Shown here: positions 1 through 10,010 of the stretch, one piece after another
Position numbering within the stretch: position 1 is the first letter of the stretch
Layout of the letters: each line of letters begins with the position of its first letter
From: Triticum aestivum
Taxonomy: Eukaryota > Streptophyta > Magnoliopsida > Poales > Poaceae
NCBI RefSeq assembly: GCF_018294505.1
Contig: NC_057809.1
Span: 509,107,914-509,171,913, forward strand
DNA: 64,000 bases
Reading direction: 5' to 3'
The notes under the pieces: model-generated
What the model was told of the DNA's origin: nothing
Database searches by the model: none
Seen by the model: the letters and a program-made list of their open reading frames with translations, nothing else
Made by a program: the position numbers and the translations under genes

Positions 1-1050
1 CTCGCCAGTCTCCTTCGAGTCGGACGCTTCCTCCTCCGCCTCTTCTTCCCCCTTTTCCCCACTAGAGCTGCCGGAGGACAAGTTCACCGTCACCAGGACC
101 GCCAAATCTTCGGGAGCTGCCGCGGGCACCAACCACTCACCGTTGAAGGTGGGCATGGAATTCACCACCTGCTCCCAGTCGTCACGAAGGAACAGGGGGG
201 CGGGGGCGCCCACCGGGCTCGCCACGTCTCCCCCAACCAAGGAATGGAGGGCCATAGTCAGATCCTCGTCGGTCAGGGCCTCGGAGCTCAGGTGCAGGGC
301 GGCGTCTGCTCCTCCAAGCCTCCACAGTGGGAGCGAGTGCTCCTGGAGCGGAGCCACCCGGTGCTCCAAGAACTCCCTCAGGAGCGTGGCCCCGGTCAGC
401 TTCGCCGCCCCCAAGTTGCTTGGCCTTAGGTCCGCGTTCATCCTTCTCAACACCGCCTTCGCGCGAGGGTCGACGAGCTCCGCGCGGGACCATGCATCAA
501 CGGACTTAGGTTGCCCCGTGGGCAATACCAGATGAGGGTGGAGGCGCCCGACATCCATCATGACCCACTTGCTCCGGTAGCCTTCGATCCTCTTCCCAGG
601 CTTCGAGATGGCGTTGGAGCTAGAATATGCAATGAAGCTCGCGCATGCGGAGACCTGAGCACCAGAAACCCGGAGGGAGAAAAAGTGATGTAGCAAGGCC
701 ACCGAGGGCTTCACACCAACATGAGCCTTGCAATAGTAGGCGAAAATCACCAGGAGAAGGACAGAGTTGGGGTGGAGATGCAGGGCCTGCAAGTTGTATT
801 GGCGGAGAACGACATAGAAGAACTCAGAGAAAGGAGGCACGAGATTGGCAACAATGGTGCTCACGAAGAACGGGTAGAAGGTGCTTCCCTTGCCCTCAGG
901 CTGGTCAGAGCCGACCTTGAGCACAGTCGCCCCCTCGCTGCCCTGCGCCACCATCATCAGGCGCGCGAGGGCGAGGTTCTTCTCCGAAAAATTCGGGGAA
1001 TCCAGGGCCGGCGAGTACCAAGCATCAGCCAGGGACTTGCGAGTCGCCAT
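1..1050 (-). CDS. Antisense ORF of Tat element A, putative gypsy-type transposon domain (partial)
   Basis: The ATG is at 1050-1048 on the minus strand and the frame stays open for 350 codons to the window edge, so the C-terminus is missing. It reads antisense to its own retrotransposon, whose + strand 3' LTR follows at 1351. Residues about 40-130 carry the block with LVPPFSEFF, YNLQALHLHPNS and PSVALLHHFFSLR. I recognise this as the grass 'putative gypsy type transposon' domain (Pfam PF04195, from memory). An acidic Ser/Glu tail starts near residue 325. The homologue at 3606 starts at the same codon, which supports the start. Function is unknown; related proteins continue into a coiled coil. 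No catalytic residues can be named. Confidence 0.75.
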   Translation of the reverse strand, partial: MATRKSLADAWYSPALDSPNFSEKNLALARLMMVAQGSEGATVLKVGSDQPEGKGSTFYPFFVSTIVANLVPPFSEFFYVVLRQYNLQALHLHPNSVLLLVIFAYYCKAHVGVKPSVALLHHFFSLRVSGAQVSACASFIAYSSSNAISKPGKRIEGYRSKWVMMDVGRLHPHLVLPTGQPKSVDAWSRAELVDPRAKAVLRRMNADLRPSNLGAAKLTGATLLREFLEHRVAPLQEHSLPLWRLGGADAALHLSSEALTDEDLTMALHSLVGGDVASPVGAPAPLFLRDDWEQVVNSMPTFNGEWLVPAAAPEDLAVLVTVNLSSGSSSGEKGEEEAEEEASDSKETGE

Positions 1051-1336
1051 GGCGTGCCGGATGCGAAGGATTGAGACGGATCTGGAGGATTTCGGGAGCA
1101 AGAGGGAGGAAAGCGAGAAAGGGGATCTAGGGCAAGACGGACGAGAGCAGGACAAGTAGGCCTGGCCCGGGCACCCCCTTTTGTCAGTCGTGCAGTTGTC
1201 GAGGCGTCGTGGGAAGTGCAGATGCCCACGTCCAATCAACCGCCATGCGGCTCCCAAGGCCGCAGGCTATTAGGGCCCGTGGTGCTTTGCGCTTGCCCCT
1301 TCGCTTCTCTGCTAAGCCAAGCACGCGCGCGCCTTG

Positions 1337-1350
1337 GGCATGGGGGCTAC
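1337..1350 (+). other. Polypurine tract of element A
   Basis: The G-rich stretch gggcatgggggctac directly abuts the LTR start TGTCGG at 1351. The mirror-image motif abuts the LTR of element 1 at 3327. This is the expected plus-strand primer site and shows that 1351-2291 is a 3' LTR. Confidence 0.65.
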
Positions 1351-2291
1351 TGTCGGTGTTCTAGGAACGGGGGTCCCTAGACATGCCTGCCTGTGGCCTG
1401 CGGCGTGGCTCAGGTGGCGGCCCAGCGCGGCCCGTCTCCATTAGCCCAAAGCTCAAGACCCTCGTGAGGGGCCAAGCCGCGCGGGGCGGACGACAGGAAG
1501 CTTCCTCAAGAGAGCGGCCTCATCAGACAGGCTCGCGAGGAGGCGGAGAGATCAATGCAAGGGTACCTCGCGAGGATCCCATGACGCGAGCCATGACGAT
1601 CAAGGCGAGGCGGGCGCTAGGTGGGCGCCGGCCTGTGCAGGGTCCTTGTTTCCCCTTTGGTGCAAAGGGGGCAAGCACAGGCCAAGGTATCAGGCAAAGG
1701 TTACCATTCCGGTGCAATGAGACCAAGACCAGCCGGACGGCCGGGCGGAGGTCACCTGGAGCCCAAGACGGCATCATCACCAGTGCTTTTGGCAGCCGAA
1801 TACCACCTTTGGTCAGGATAACTTGTACTAGATGTTCCCCTTCAAAATGGCCAATTGTTGGCGCCCTTCCCGCTCAATTATTCGGGGAGAGGCCCAAGGC
1901 CTCTATAAATAGAGCTAGCCTCCACAAAGGAGAGGCGAAGAAAAGAGGGAGAGATCTGGTAGAGCCCTAGCAGAGAGATAGAGAGATCTGGTAGAACCCT
2001 AGCAGAGACTAAGTAGACTCACCGCACCAGCTCAAGAACACCCCTCGCGAGGCTGTTCTCCCCTTGTACTGTCCATCATCGACCCCAGAGGCAATCCACC
2101 ACACCACACACTGGAGTAGGGTATTACACCACAACGGTGGCCCGAAGCAGTATAAACCTCGTGTCTTGTGTTGTTCATCATTTTCATCTTAGTTCGCACG
2201 AGAGGATCGATCGTAGATCGGTAGGGGAGAGATCTCCGCGTGCACCCCAGTGTTTGAACCTCGAGGGTCTGCCGGAACCTGAAATCCGACA
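1351..2291 (+). repeat. 3' LTR of Tat element A
   Basis: The repeat is 941 bp, begins TGTCGG and ends CCGACA (perfect terminal inverted hexamers). It is inverted relative to 2392-3326. A TATA box (tataaatag, 1904-1912) lies about two thirds in, followed by GA-rich leader sequence. ORFs across this interval (for example 1383-1970) are LTR sequence and not genes. Confidence 0.8.
1904..1912 (+). promoter_or_regulatory. TATA box of LTR A
   Basis: TATAAATAG sits in the context ggcctctataaatagagc. The same box is present in the 3' LTR of element 1 (minus strand, 2765-2773) and missing from the 5' LTR of element 1. Confidence 0.6.
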
Positions 2292-2391
2292 TCGTGCCCT
2301 CTTGATGGAGGTAATACCCTATGTCCTGCTTGATTAATATTGATGAGTATGGGGGTTACAAGAGTTGATCTACCACGAGATCGTAAGAGCT
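2292..2391 (-). repeat. Fatima-like LTR, fragment between the two Tat elements
   Basis: This 100-bp piece matches the inner part of the LTR at 30024-30582 (shared: ggaggtaataccctatgtcc and gatctaccacgagatcgtaa). It continues at 28998 after element 1 is removed. It separates the inverted LTRs of elements A and 1. Confidence 0.8.
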
Positions 2392-3326
2392 TGTCGGATT
2401 TCGGGTTCCATCAGACCCTTAAGGTTCGAACACTGAGGTGCACGTGGAGATTACGCCTTCTACCTCTCCATCTCGCAAAGATCTAGACTACTGAAAGAAC
2501 TGCACAAGAGACACAAGGTTTATACTGGTTCAGGCCACCGTTGTGGTGTAATACCCTACTCCAGTGTGTGGTGGGTGGATTGCCTCTTGGGGCTGATGAT
2601 GATGAACAATACAAGGAAGAACAACCTCGCGAGGGTCTGTTCTTGGCTGGGGTGATGAACTGCTGGGAGGAGTTCAGCCACCTTTCTCTCTCTCTCTCTC
2701 TTTCTCTCTCTAGCCAACTCTTACTTGCTGGCGGGTCGACCCTTTGCTCTGTGGGCGGCTGGTCCTATTTATAGAGGCCCTTGTCCTCTTCCCAAATATC
2801 GAGCGGGAAGGGAGCCAACAATGGCGGGCTAATTTGAAGGGGGACAACAAGTATCAACTATCCTGACAAAAGCAGTCTTCGCCTGTGCAAAGCTCTGGTG
2901 ATGACGCCGTCTTGGGCTCCACGGTGACCTCCGTCTCGTAATCCTCCTGGTCTTGGTCTCATTGCACCGAAATGGCAACCTTTGCCTGATGCCTCAGTAC
3001 TCCGCGGCTACGCTTGCCCCCTTTGCACCAAAGAGGAAAAGAGGACGCTGCGCGGGCTGGCACCCGCTTGGTGCCCTGAGTCGTCATGGCTCGCCTCACG
3101 GGCACCTCGCGAGGTACCCCGCCTTGATCTCTCCACCTCCTCGCGAGCCATCCTGACGAGGCCGTGCCGGAGGATGGTCCGTGTCGTCCACCCCGCGAGG
3201 CTTGGCCCCTCGCGAGGGTCTTGAGTCTTGTGTTAATGAAGATGGGCCGTGCTGGGCCCCCCTTCGAGCCACGCCGCAGGCCGCAGGCTGGCAAGTCTGG
3301 GGACCCCCGTTCCCAGAATGCCGACA
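2392..3326 (-). repeat. 3' LTR of Tat element 1
   Basis: The 935-bp LTR has TGTCGG/CCGACA ends and pairs with 28081-28992. It keeps the TATA region (minus strand, 2765-2773) and a CT-rich run at 2682-2711. The polypurine tract follows at 3327 on the interior side, which fixes it as the 3' LTR of a minus-strand element. Confidence 0.85.
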
Positions 3327-3605
3327 GTAGCCCCCGGGCCCAAGACGCGCTCGGACTTGGCCATGCTGAGAGGCGAAAGGGCAAGGGCGAAGCGCCGCGG
3401 GCCCTAACAGCCTGCGGCCTTGGGCGCCGCGTGGTGGTTGATGGAACGCAAGTGCTCCTGCAACCGCGCTGGTTGATAAAGGAACGACATCTGCCCAGAC
3501 TTTGCCTTTTGCTCTCTTCGGTTGCTGCTCAGATCCCCTTTCTTGCGCCTTCCCCTTCTTCCTCCAAATTTCCAGATCTACTCTGGCTGCGTGACCTAGG
3601 AAGCC

Positions 3606-4654
3606 ATGGCGCCTCGTCAGTCTCCGGCCAAAGCTTGGTACTCACCTGCTCTGGACTTGCCGAACGTGTCCAAGGCGAGCCTTGCCCGGCTGCGCCAGAT
3701 GGCGGCGATGCAGGGCATCAATGGGGCGCAGGTGTTCAAGGCCGGCTCCGCCACCCCCGTGGACCAAGGGAGCACCTTTTATCCTCTCTTTGTAAGCTCC
3801 ATTGCTGCGGGCCTGGTGCCTCCCTTCTCCGAGTTTTTCTTCTCTGTCCTCCGCCATTACAACCTGTAGGCTCTGCATCTCCACCCCAACTCTGTCCTTC
3901 TCCTGGCGATCTTCGCTTATTACTGCGAGGCCCACGTAGGGGTGCAGCCTTCAGTGGCCTTGCTGCGCCACTACTTCTCCCTCCGGGTCTCTCGCGGTTC
4001 TCCTTTCGTGTGCGCGAGCTTCGTCGCGTATGGTGGCACCATTGCCATCTCGAATCCCGGGAAGAGGATTGAGGGCTTCAGGAGCAAGTGGGACTTGGTA
4101 GATGCCGGGCGCGTCCACCCAAGGTTGATCTTGCCCGCGGAGCAGCCCGCGAGCTCCAGCGACTGGTGCCGAGCGAAGCTCATGGACCCCCGCGCGAAGC
4201 TGGTGTTGGAGAAGATGGACGCGGGCCTGAGGGTGGTCAGCACAGCGGCGGCGAAGCTGACCGGTGCGTTGCTGCTGAGGGAGTTCCTGGAGCACCAGCT
4301 GGCTCCACTCCGGCAATACTCACCTCCGATGTGGAGGCCTCATCCGAGCCCCGCGGCCTTGGGCGACGAAGATTTGGCCGCGATCCTCCAATCTCTGGTC
4401 GGGGCGAGGTGGCAAGGTTGGAGGGCGCTCCTAAGCCCTTGTTCATTCGCAACGACTGGGAGCAGGTGGTGGAGTCCATGCCCGTTTTCAACGAGGACGG
4501 GCTCGTGCCCGCGGCGGCTTCCGTGGGATTGGTGGACGTGCCCTCCGGCGACTCTAGCAAAGAGGAGGACGAAGAGGAGCGGGAGAAGGGGCCTGACTCC
4601 GAGGCGACCGATGGAGAGTCGAGGGCCCCCCTCCCCCGGCGCAGGCCCCACAGT
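3606..4654 (+). pseudogene. Antisense ORF of element 1, N-terminal half (gypsy-type transposon domain)
   Basis: The ATG at 3606 opens the same protein as the minus-strand ORF at 1050 (shared motifs LVPPFSEFF, ALHLHPNSVLLL, GKRIEG). One in-frame TAG at 3867-3869 replaces the CAG still present in the homologue. A frameshift near 4400-4430 moves the downstream part (NDWEQVV, then the acidic tail) to another frame. The coding line is cut at 4654 by the Tekay array and resumes at 21809. Its strand is opposite to its host element. It occupies the slot between pol and the 3' LTR, where Tat-lineage elements are known to carry antisense ORFs. Function is unknown. Confidence 0.75.
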
Positions 4655-5104
4655 TGTCACACCCTAGCTAGTCATGCATTAGAGTGTTGCATCATGTTTA
4701 CTCTTTCATCAGAAACTTGAAATGGGGATGACAGAACCCCCAGTCCCCTCTGAAACCAACTAGGGTTACTAAAATAATTTTTCAATGAACCTGAAATGCC
4801 CTTCTAAAATGCCCATCATTTTTGTCTTGGTTCAGAACCTCTGCCAAAAAATGGTGCACATTTTCCTAGGCCATCCTAGGGTTTTTGAATTAAATCATAA
4901 ATATTTGAATTTGGGCATTTAAAATAATATAAAATATTTAAATGCTCAAATATCTCCAAACTAAAATGTTTCATGTTGGAAATAATCCAACTATGGGCCA
5001 GGAATAGTTTGGTGATTTTTGAAGTTGCCTAGGTATTTTATTAAATTCAACAAAGTTGCAGATATATATTAAATAAAACAGAAACAGAAGAAAAGGGGAA
5101 AACT

Positions 5105-6020
5105 TACCTGGGCTCCTCCACTGTGCGGCCCAGCCAGCTGGCCGGCCCAGCCAGCAGCCGGCCCAGCCCACCACTGCAGCCCTCCGTCGTCTTCCTCCCC
5201 TCGCCCCGAAGCTGCTGCGTGCTCGCGCGCGCACGGCCGCGCGGCCACCTCCTGCTTGCCGACGAGCTCCTGGCCGCGTGGACGACTCCCGCAGGCCGTC
5301 CCGATCCCCCCTGCTCTCTCTCACTCTCTCCCGGCTCTTCCTTCCTCTCTCTCGCTCTCTCTCTCACACGGCCGAACACCACCGTCGCCGCCGTTCGCCA
5401 TAGCAGCCATCTCCGGCCACCCCTCGCTCCCCTGACTAGCTCAGAAGCTCCGCCACGACCCCCTCTTCCTCCCCACCGCTCCACGGTCCTCCAGAAGCCC
5501 TGCATCGCCGCCACGTCGCCGTTCCCCTCCTCGGGCTCCGACCGTCGTCGCCGTCGAATTCGCCGTCACCAGCGCGTCCCCGAGCCCGCTAACCATCCCT
5601 GCAGCTCCGCGGTGAGCCCCCGGATCGTTTCCCCCTTCTCCCCTGGTCTCTTTCGACCTCTAGGCCCTAGCCCCACCTTGGCCGAGAGCTCCACGCCGCC
5701 GGCGATGTCGCCGTCGTGGCCACGGTCACCGTAGCACCCAACCGAGCGCACTATCGTGCTCCCCACCTCACCAGGAGCACGCAGCGCGCACTAACGCCTC
5801 CCCAAGCCCCCTGCAACGTCGATTCCGACCGCACCCGAACTCCGGCAGCCGCAGCCGAGCTCGCCGCCGTCGACTCCGGCCACCCCAGGGCCAGCCACGG
5901 CCACCGTCCGACGCGCCGTCGAGCTAGCTATCCAACGCACCTAGCCGCACGCCGTTTGGAGCACCACAGAGGAAACCCGAGGCCCCTGCACGCCGCGGAC
6001 CTCGCCGGCGACTAACCGCC
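5105..6020 (+). promoter_or_regulatory. GC-rich, CT-repeat-containing island inside LTR1
   Basis: About 900 bp is strongly GC-rich with CT runs (about 5310-5370), CCG-rich codon-like stretches and a donor-like site gcg|gtgagc near 5613, between AT-rich flanks. It resembles a grass promoter plus 5' leader, so it may hold the transcription start; that is inference. The long ORFs here (5123-5734 and opposite-strand shadows) are compositional. The same island recurs at 15260-16175 and, diverged, at 36075-36990. Confidence 0.4.
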
Positions 6021-6667
6021 GGCGGGTTTGACCTGTCCGACCTGAGGTTTGACCCCCCCAGGGTCACTGACGCGTGGGCCCTGTCGGACAGGTGGTTAGT
6101 TAGTACTAATTACCGTTAGTCAACCCCCCCTGACACTGACAGTGGGCCCCAGCGCCACTAATCCCTAATTAGGATTAATTTAAACCTGTTAAACCCCCCC
6201 TGTCACTGACGTGTGGCCCCCACACGTCAGGTTTGACTTCAGCCAGCCGCAGTTGACCACTGACGTCATGCTGACGTCATGCTGGCGCAATAATTATAAT
6301 TTCTGGATTTAATTAAATCAGGAAATTCCAGAATATTATTTAAACTTCAAAAATTCATAACTTTTATTCTGTAACTCCAAATTGGACAAATTATATATGA
6401 AAAATGATCAGAAAAATCCAATCTATCCATCTGTACTATTTTCATGCATGATCAAACAAGTTAAATTGATGTTTTAAGCAGAACAAGGAAAAGCACTTTA
6501 AAAGGCCATATTTGAATTTGAAATTTGAATCCTTGATTCAAATTTGCTCAAATCCTTCTGGTTTTAGTTGCATTAGCCCAACACACTCATATTGCCATGT
6601 TTCATGCATGCATCATATTGTTGCACATTGTTTGGTGATGGTTGTGTATCGGTGTCCTTTGCGACAG

Positions 6668-6733
6668 GTTCTGCCCCCGAGGAGTACCGTGATTACCCTA
6701 ACGAAGAACCGTATCAGTGCATCGAACCATCAG
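6668..6733 (+). other. Exon-like segment 1 inside LTR1
   Basis: This 66-nt stretch follows a cag acceptor and ends at cag|gcaagc, a GC-type donor. Read in phase 1 it gives a 22-residue acidic peptide beginning SAPEEYRDYP. The diverged solo LTR has a segment of identical length with the same borders at 37599-37664 (SASEHIHEYP). Phase and stop agree with the second segment at 7931. Confidence 0.35.
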
Positions 6734-7930
6734 GCAAGCAACCAACCATTTGATCATATCGATACAATCCCATGTTCTCGCTCCTGCTCTCTTTTACTGC
6801 ATTAAGACAACGCGTTTCAAACTGCTGTGTGCTACGGTAGTTGAACCCATTTCCTCTGCATGACCTGTCATTGCCACAGTAACTAGATGAAACCCACTAG
6901 CATGTGTAGGAGTTGATTGAGCCATATGTATGTGTTGTTCCTACCTTGCTATGCCTGCTATGCTTAGAGTCGTGTCAGGTCTGGTTCATCTGGGTGATGG
7001 GCTAGAGTGAAATGATTATGTCGGTAATGAGAGTGGTGTGGTGAACACGATTTGGTAAAGGTATCGATGAGAGGCCATGTAGGAGTACATGGTGGGTTGT
7101 TTCATTGAAGCCGACCTTAAGCACTGAGATCTGTATGTGTGATTTAAGAATCAGCTACTACCATGCATTGGGCCCGAAACCAATGGACCCTCTCGGCTTC
7201 TTATTCACCCTAGTTCTCCGTCCAGGAGTTGCAAGTAGTTTCTGGTGTTTGTAGCCTACTGGAGGCCGTGGACAGCGCTGACCGTAGGGGTGGGCTGTGA
7301 TGCGGTAGGTACGTGGCACGGTGTACCGAATACCCGTTAGGTATCTCGGGAACCCTGTTCACATCGTTCGGGGCCGTATGGGAAACCTCGGCCGGACTCC
7401 CTGCGGATGGAACCTGAATAGGCGATAAACCCGGACTGGAGGCTTAGGTGATTAGGTAGGTCGTGGCCGACACCCACGTTGGGCTTCCGCTTGAAGGTTG
7501 CCGAGTACATGTCGTGTAAGCGACGGTAAGTGGTGAGAGCGTGTATGAAGGAGTACACCCCTGCAGGGTTAACATGATCTATTCGAATAGCCGCGTCCGC
7601 GGTAAAGGACTACTTGGTTGCCTATACAGTTCATAGACAAGTAAATGGAAACTACTAAAAGCCTCAAGATAAGTGTGAGTGCCGAGGATGGCTCTTCTGT
7701 AGGAAGACGGAGGTGGATCCTCGGTAGTGTATTGAAGTGGTGAGTAGTGGACTCGTGTGCGCAAAACCATTTCAAGTTGGAGTATCGTAGGTTAGCCTAG
7801 CCAAGAGTCAAAGCTGGCTTGCTGCAATAACTCCACCAACCCTTCTTGATACTATGCATGTATGTAGGATCTGATGTAAGTCTTGCTGAGTACCTTTGTA
7901 CTCATGTTGCTATAATCTACATTTTTACAG

Positions 7931-7986
7931 AAGACGCTGCAACCCCTTCTGATGGGTTCTATGTAGACGTTGACATCAACGAGTAG
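7931..7986 (+). other. Exon-like segment 2 inside LTR1, with stop
   Basis: It follows the acceptor tttttacag. In the phase set by segment 1 it reads PSDGFYVDVDINE then TAG. The solo LTR counterpart (38851-38906) reads PSDGFYVDLDVDG then TGA. A poly(A) signal lies 200 bp downstream. It could be the last exon of a short spliced reading frame in the LTR, or simply a conserved LTR segment. Confidence 0.35.
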
Positions 7987-8184
7987 GCTAAAGACCCAGG
8001 TGGTGACCCTGAGCTTGTGAAGGACCACATAGTATAGCTAGGCTTTCCAAGCCTCTTTTATTTTACTAGTTGTCTGTACTCAGACAAGTTACTTCCGCTG
8101 CTGGTTTGTATGACTGTATGACTTGTATGTGGGGTCGTGAGACCCGTACCTTTGTGTATGTTATGTATGGCTCCCTGAGCCTTA

Positions 8185-8190
8185 AATAAA
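8185..8190 (+). terminator. Poly(A) signal in LTR1
   Basis: AATAAA lies in the context ccttaaataaagtacttg and recurs at 18339-18344 and 21201-21206. It probably marks the R/U5 side of the LTR, leaving about 600 bp of U5. Confidence 0.5.
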
Positions 8191-8796
8191 GTACTTGTGT
8201 CATAGAGTCATGTTGTGATGCTTCGTTGTATTTGCACATATCGAGCATATTGTGTGTATGATTGAAATGCTTGGTATGTGTGGGATCTGACTATCTAGTT
8301 GTTTATCTTTAGTAGCCTCTCTTACCGGGAAATGTCTCCTAGTGTTACCGCTGAGCCATGGTAGCTTGCTACTGCTCTGGAACACTTAGGCTGGCCGGCA
8401 TGTGTCCTTCTTCGTTCCTGTGTCTGTCCCTTCGGGGAAATGTCACGCTTTGAGTACCGGAGTCCTGTTAGCCCGCTACAGCCCGGTTTACCGGAGTCCT
8501 GCTAGCCCAGTGCTACAGCCCGGACCCACTTGCTGATGACCGACACGTTCGAAGCTGGGTCATGGATGCCTGTCCCTGTAAGTCTGTGCCACTTTGGGTT
8601 TACGACTAGTCATGTCAGCCCGGGCTCTTTATCATATGGATGCTAGCGACACTATCATATACGTGAGCCAAAAGGCGCAAACGGTCCCGGGAAAAGGTAA
8701 GACGACACCCGTGGGGATACCGTGCGTGAGGCCGCAAAGTGATATGAGGTGTTACCAGCTAGATCGATGTGACATCGAGTCGGGGTCCTGACAGCG

Positions 8797-8810
8797 TTGG
8801 CATCAGAGCC
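8797..8810 (+). other. Primer binding site
   Basis: TTGGCATCAGAGCC lies 3 bp after LTR1 and closely resembles the initiator-Met tRNA primer site (TGGTATCAGAGC) used by many plant LTR elements. Confidence 0.55.
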
Positions 8811-9236
8811 GGACTGCCTGTAGGTTCTCCAAGCCAAACTGGTCGATGTTGAGTCTAGAAATTCTTTAGTTATATGTAGGGGAATTGTTTGTGGGTTGGA
8901 ACGTAAGGCTCTTTTTACTCCTTATACCTTATGACTTTCTGATCTGAGTCAGTCCATTCTTCCACCGGGGGATAAGGAATTAGGATCTATTCTCTCTATC
9001 AGGATCACGTGTTACTAATCAGTAGTACCTTATAAGTTTGATGGTTACAAGCCTAGTTCAGTTCTACTACCACATTATGTTGCCAGAATGGTTTCAGAAC
9101 TTTGATATGATGATGTTGAGTATGTACGAAATCCTTTGTCAAATGACTCAAAATCCTCTTTGAGCATTTACAGCTGTTATGCTGCCGAAATTTTGCTAGA
9201 AATTCTAATGCCTTTGCATTATGATTATGCTTTCAG

Positions 9237-10010
9237 ATGGCCACTCGCGACCTCAATCAAGTGGTTCGCCTGACTCGATGCCTAGATGTACCCGGCCATA
9301 CTGCTAAGTTGGTCAGGGTAATGACTGAGGCTGGATACCGCTGGTATCCTGAGTACACGGTCGAAGAGCAATTCCGGGACTTCAATCAAAGCCAGTATCT
9401 CTGCACTGTCAGGATATTTCCATCTTATCCTGGATCCACCGAGCCTCTTCACTGCTCCTATGGACTCGGGGTTACTATTGAGATGGCTGTGCAGGACGCC
9501 GCCTACTCTATGATGACCATTATGCGAGTCAGATCTGGTTTATTTCGGGACTCTGATTTCCGGTATATGCCAGGATCACTTCCGGGAGCACAAGGATATC
9601 TCCAGGCTATCTATGCTGACCCCACTCAGGAGGATTCACGGACTCGCACCACTGCTGAGATGCTCGAGGATAAGGACCGTGAAAATCGGGCCTTAAGGTT
9701 AGAGCTCTTCAATACCCGTGCTGACCACTGGGCTACTTTGACTCGGTTCGCACCGGCGGTGCAAGCTGGATATTCAGATATGCGCGATCTCTATCCTGTG
9801 AGATCTGCTCTGCCGGACGTGATGGTTTGGCGTGATGTAGGAGGCATCACCCCACCTCGCGGTCCCCGTAGGCCACCGTTTGTTGGTCCAAGGCCTCATC
9901 CTAGCCCCTATGGTCCACAAGCTCCGCGAGACCGTCTGTTTCCGGATGATCATGTTGAACTTCCAGGCTATGGAGGCGACTTCTACGAGGACTACTACGG
10001 ATCGGTCTGA
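9237..10010 (+). CDS. Conserved hypothetical 257-aa ORF upstream of gag
   Basis: This is an intact ORF between the primer site and gag on the sense strand. Its ATG follows an acceptor-like tttcag directly. I do not recognise a family with certainty. Residues about 38-100 (PEYTVEEQF, then YLCTVRIFP, then YGLGVTIEMAVQDAAYSMM) loosely resemble a double-stranded-RNA-binding fold: beta strands, a G-x-G turn, and a helix with paired alanines. Residues about 135-160 are charged and helical. The C-terminus is Pro/Arg-rich (PPRGPRRPPF) and then acidic with Tyr. There is no signal peptide or membrane segment. A role as accessory RNA-binding protein of the element is speculation. Confidence 0.6.
   Translation: MATRDLNQVVRLTRCLDVPGHTAKLVRVMTEAGYRWYPEYTVEEQFRDFNQSQYLCTVRIFPSYPGSTEPLHCSYGLGVTIEMAVQDAAYSMMTIMRVRSGLFRDSDFRYMPGSLPGAQGYLQAIYADPTQEDSRTRTTAEMLEDKDRENRALRLELFNTRADHWATLTRFAPAVQAGYSDMRDLYPVRSALPDVMVWRDVGGITPPRGPRRPPFVGPRPHPSPYGPQAPRDRLFPDDHVELPGYGGDFYEDYYGSV

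Larger units (their letters stand above)
1..2291 (+). mobile_element. Tat-lineage Gypsy element A, 3' portion
   Basis: This is the 3' end of an LTR retrotransposon on the + strand: antisense ORF, non-coding stretch (1051-1336), polypurine tract, then the 3' LTR. The rest lies left of the window. It is the same family as element 1 (2392-28992), in opposite orientation, with similar LTR sequence and the same antisense ORF. Immediately right of the LTR, 2292 resumes inside a Fatima-like LTR, so the predicted 5-bp TSD is tcgtg (2292-2296); the left copy is outside the window. Confidence 0.7.
4655..8793 (+). repeat. LTR1 (5' LTR) of the Tekay-type element
   Basis: The LTR is 4139 bp, begins TGTCACACCC and ends GTCCTGACA, and is almost identical to LTR2. 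Contents: an AT-rich start, a GC-rich island (about 5105-6020), two exon-like segments with splice borders (6668-6733 and 7931-7986), a poly(A) signal (8185-8190), a two-unit repeat of accggagtcctg...tacagcccgg (8456-8523), and a splice-donor-like site at 8697. Confidence 0.85.

Noticed and set aside
1383..1970. 195-aa ORF
   Set aside because: It lies wholly inside the LTR of element A, and matching ORFs appear in the related LTRs only because the sequence is shared.
3164..4072. 302-aa ORF crossing the LTR border into element 1
   Set aside because: It is in a different frame from the conserved antisense protein and starts inside the LTR.
5123..6015. Long ORFs (203 and 99 aa, + strand, plus opposite-strand ORFs) repeated identically at 15280-16172
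   Set aside because: They lie in the GC-rich island of the LTR, overlap on both strands, lack any recognisable domain, and do not survive in the diverged solo LTR. They reflect composition, not genes.
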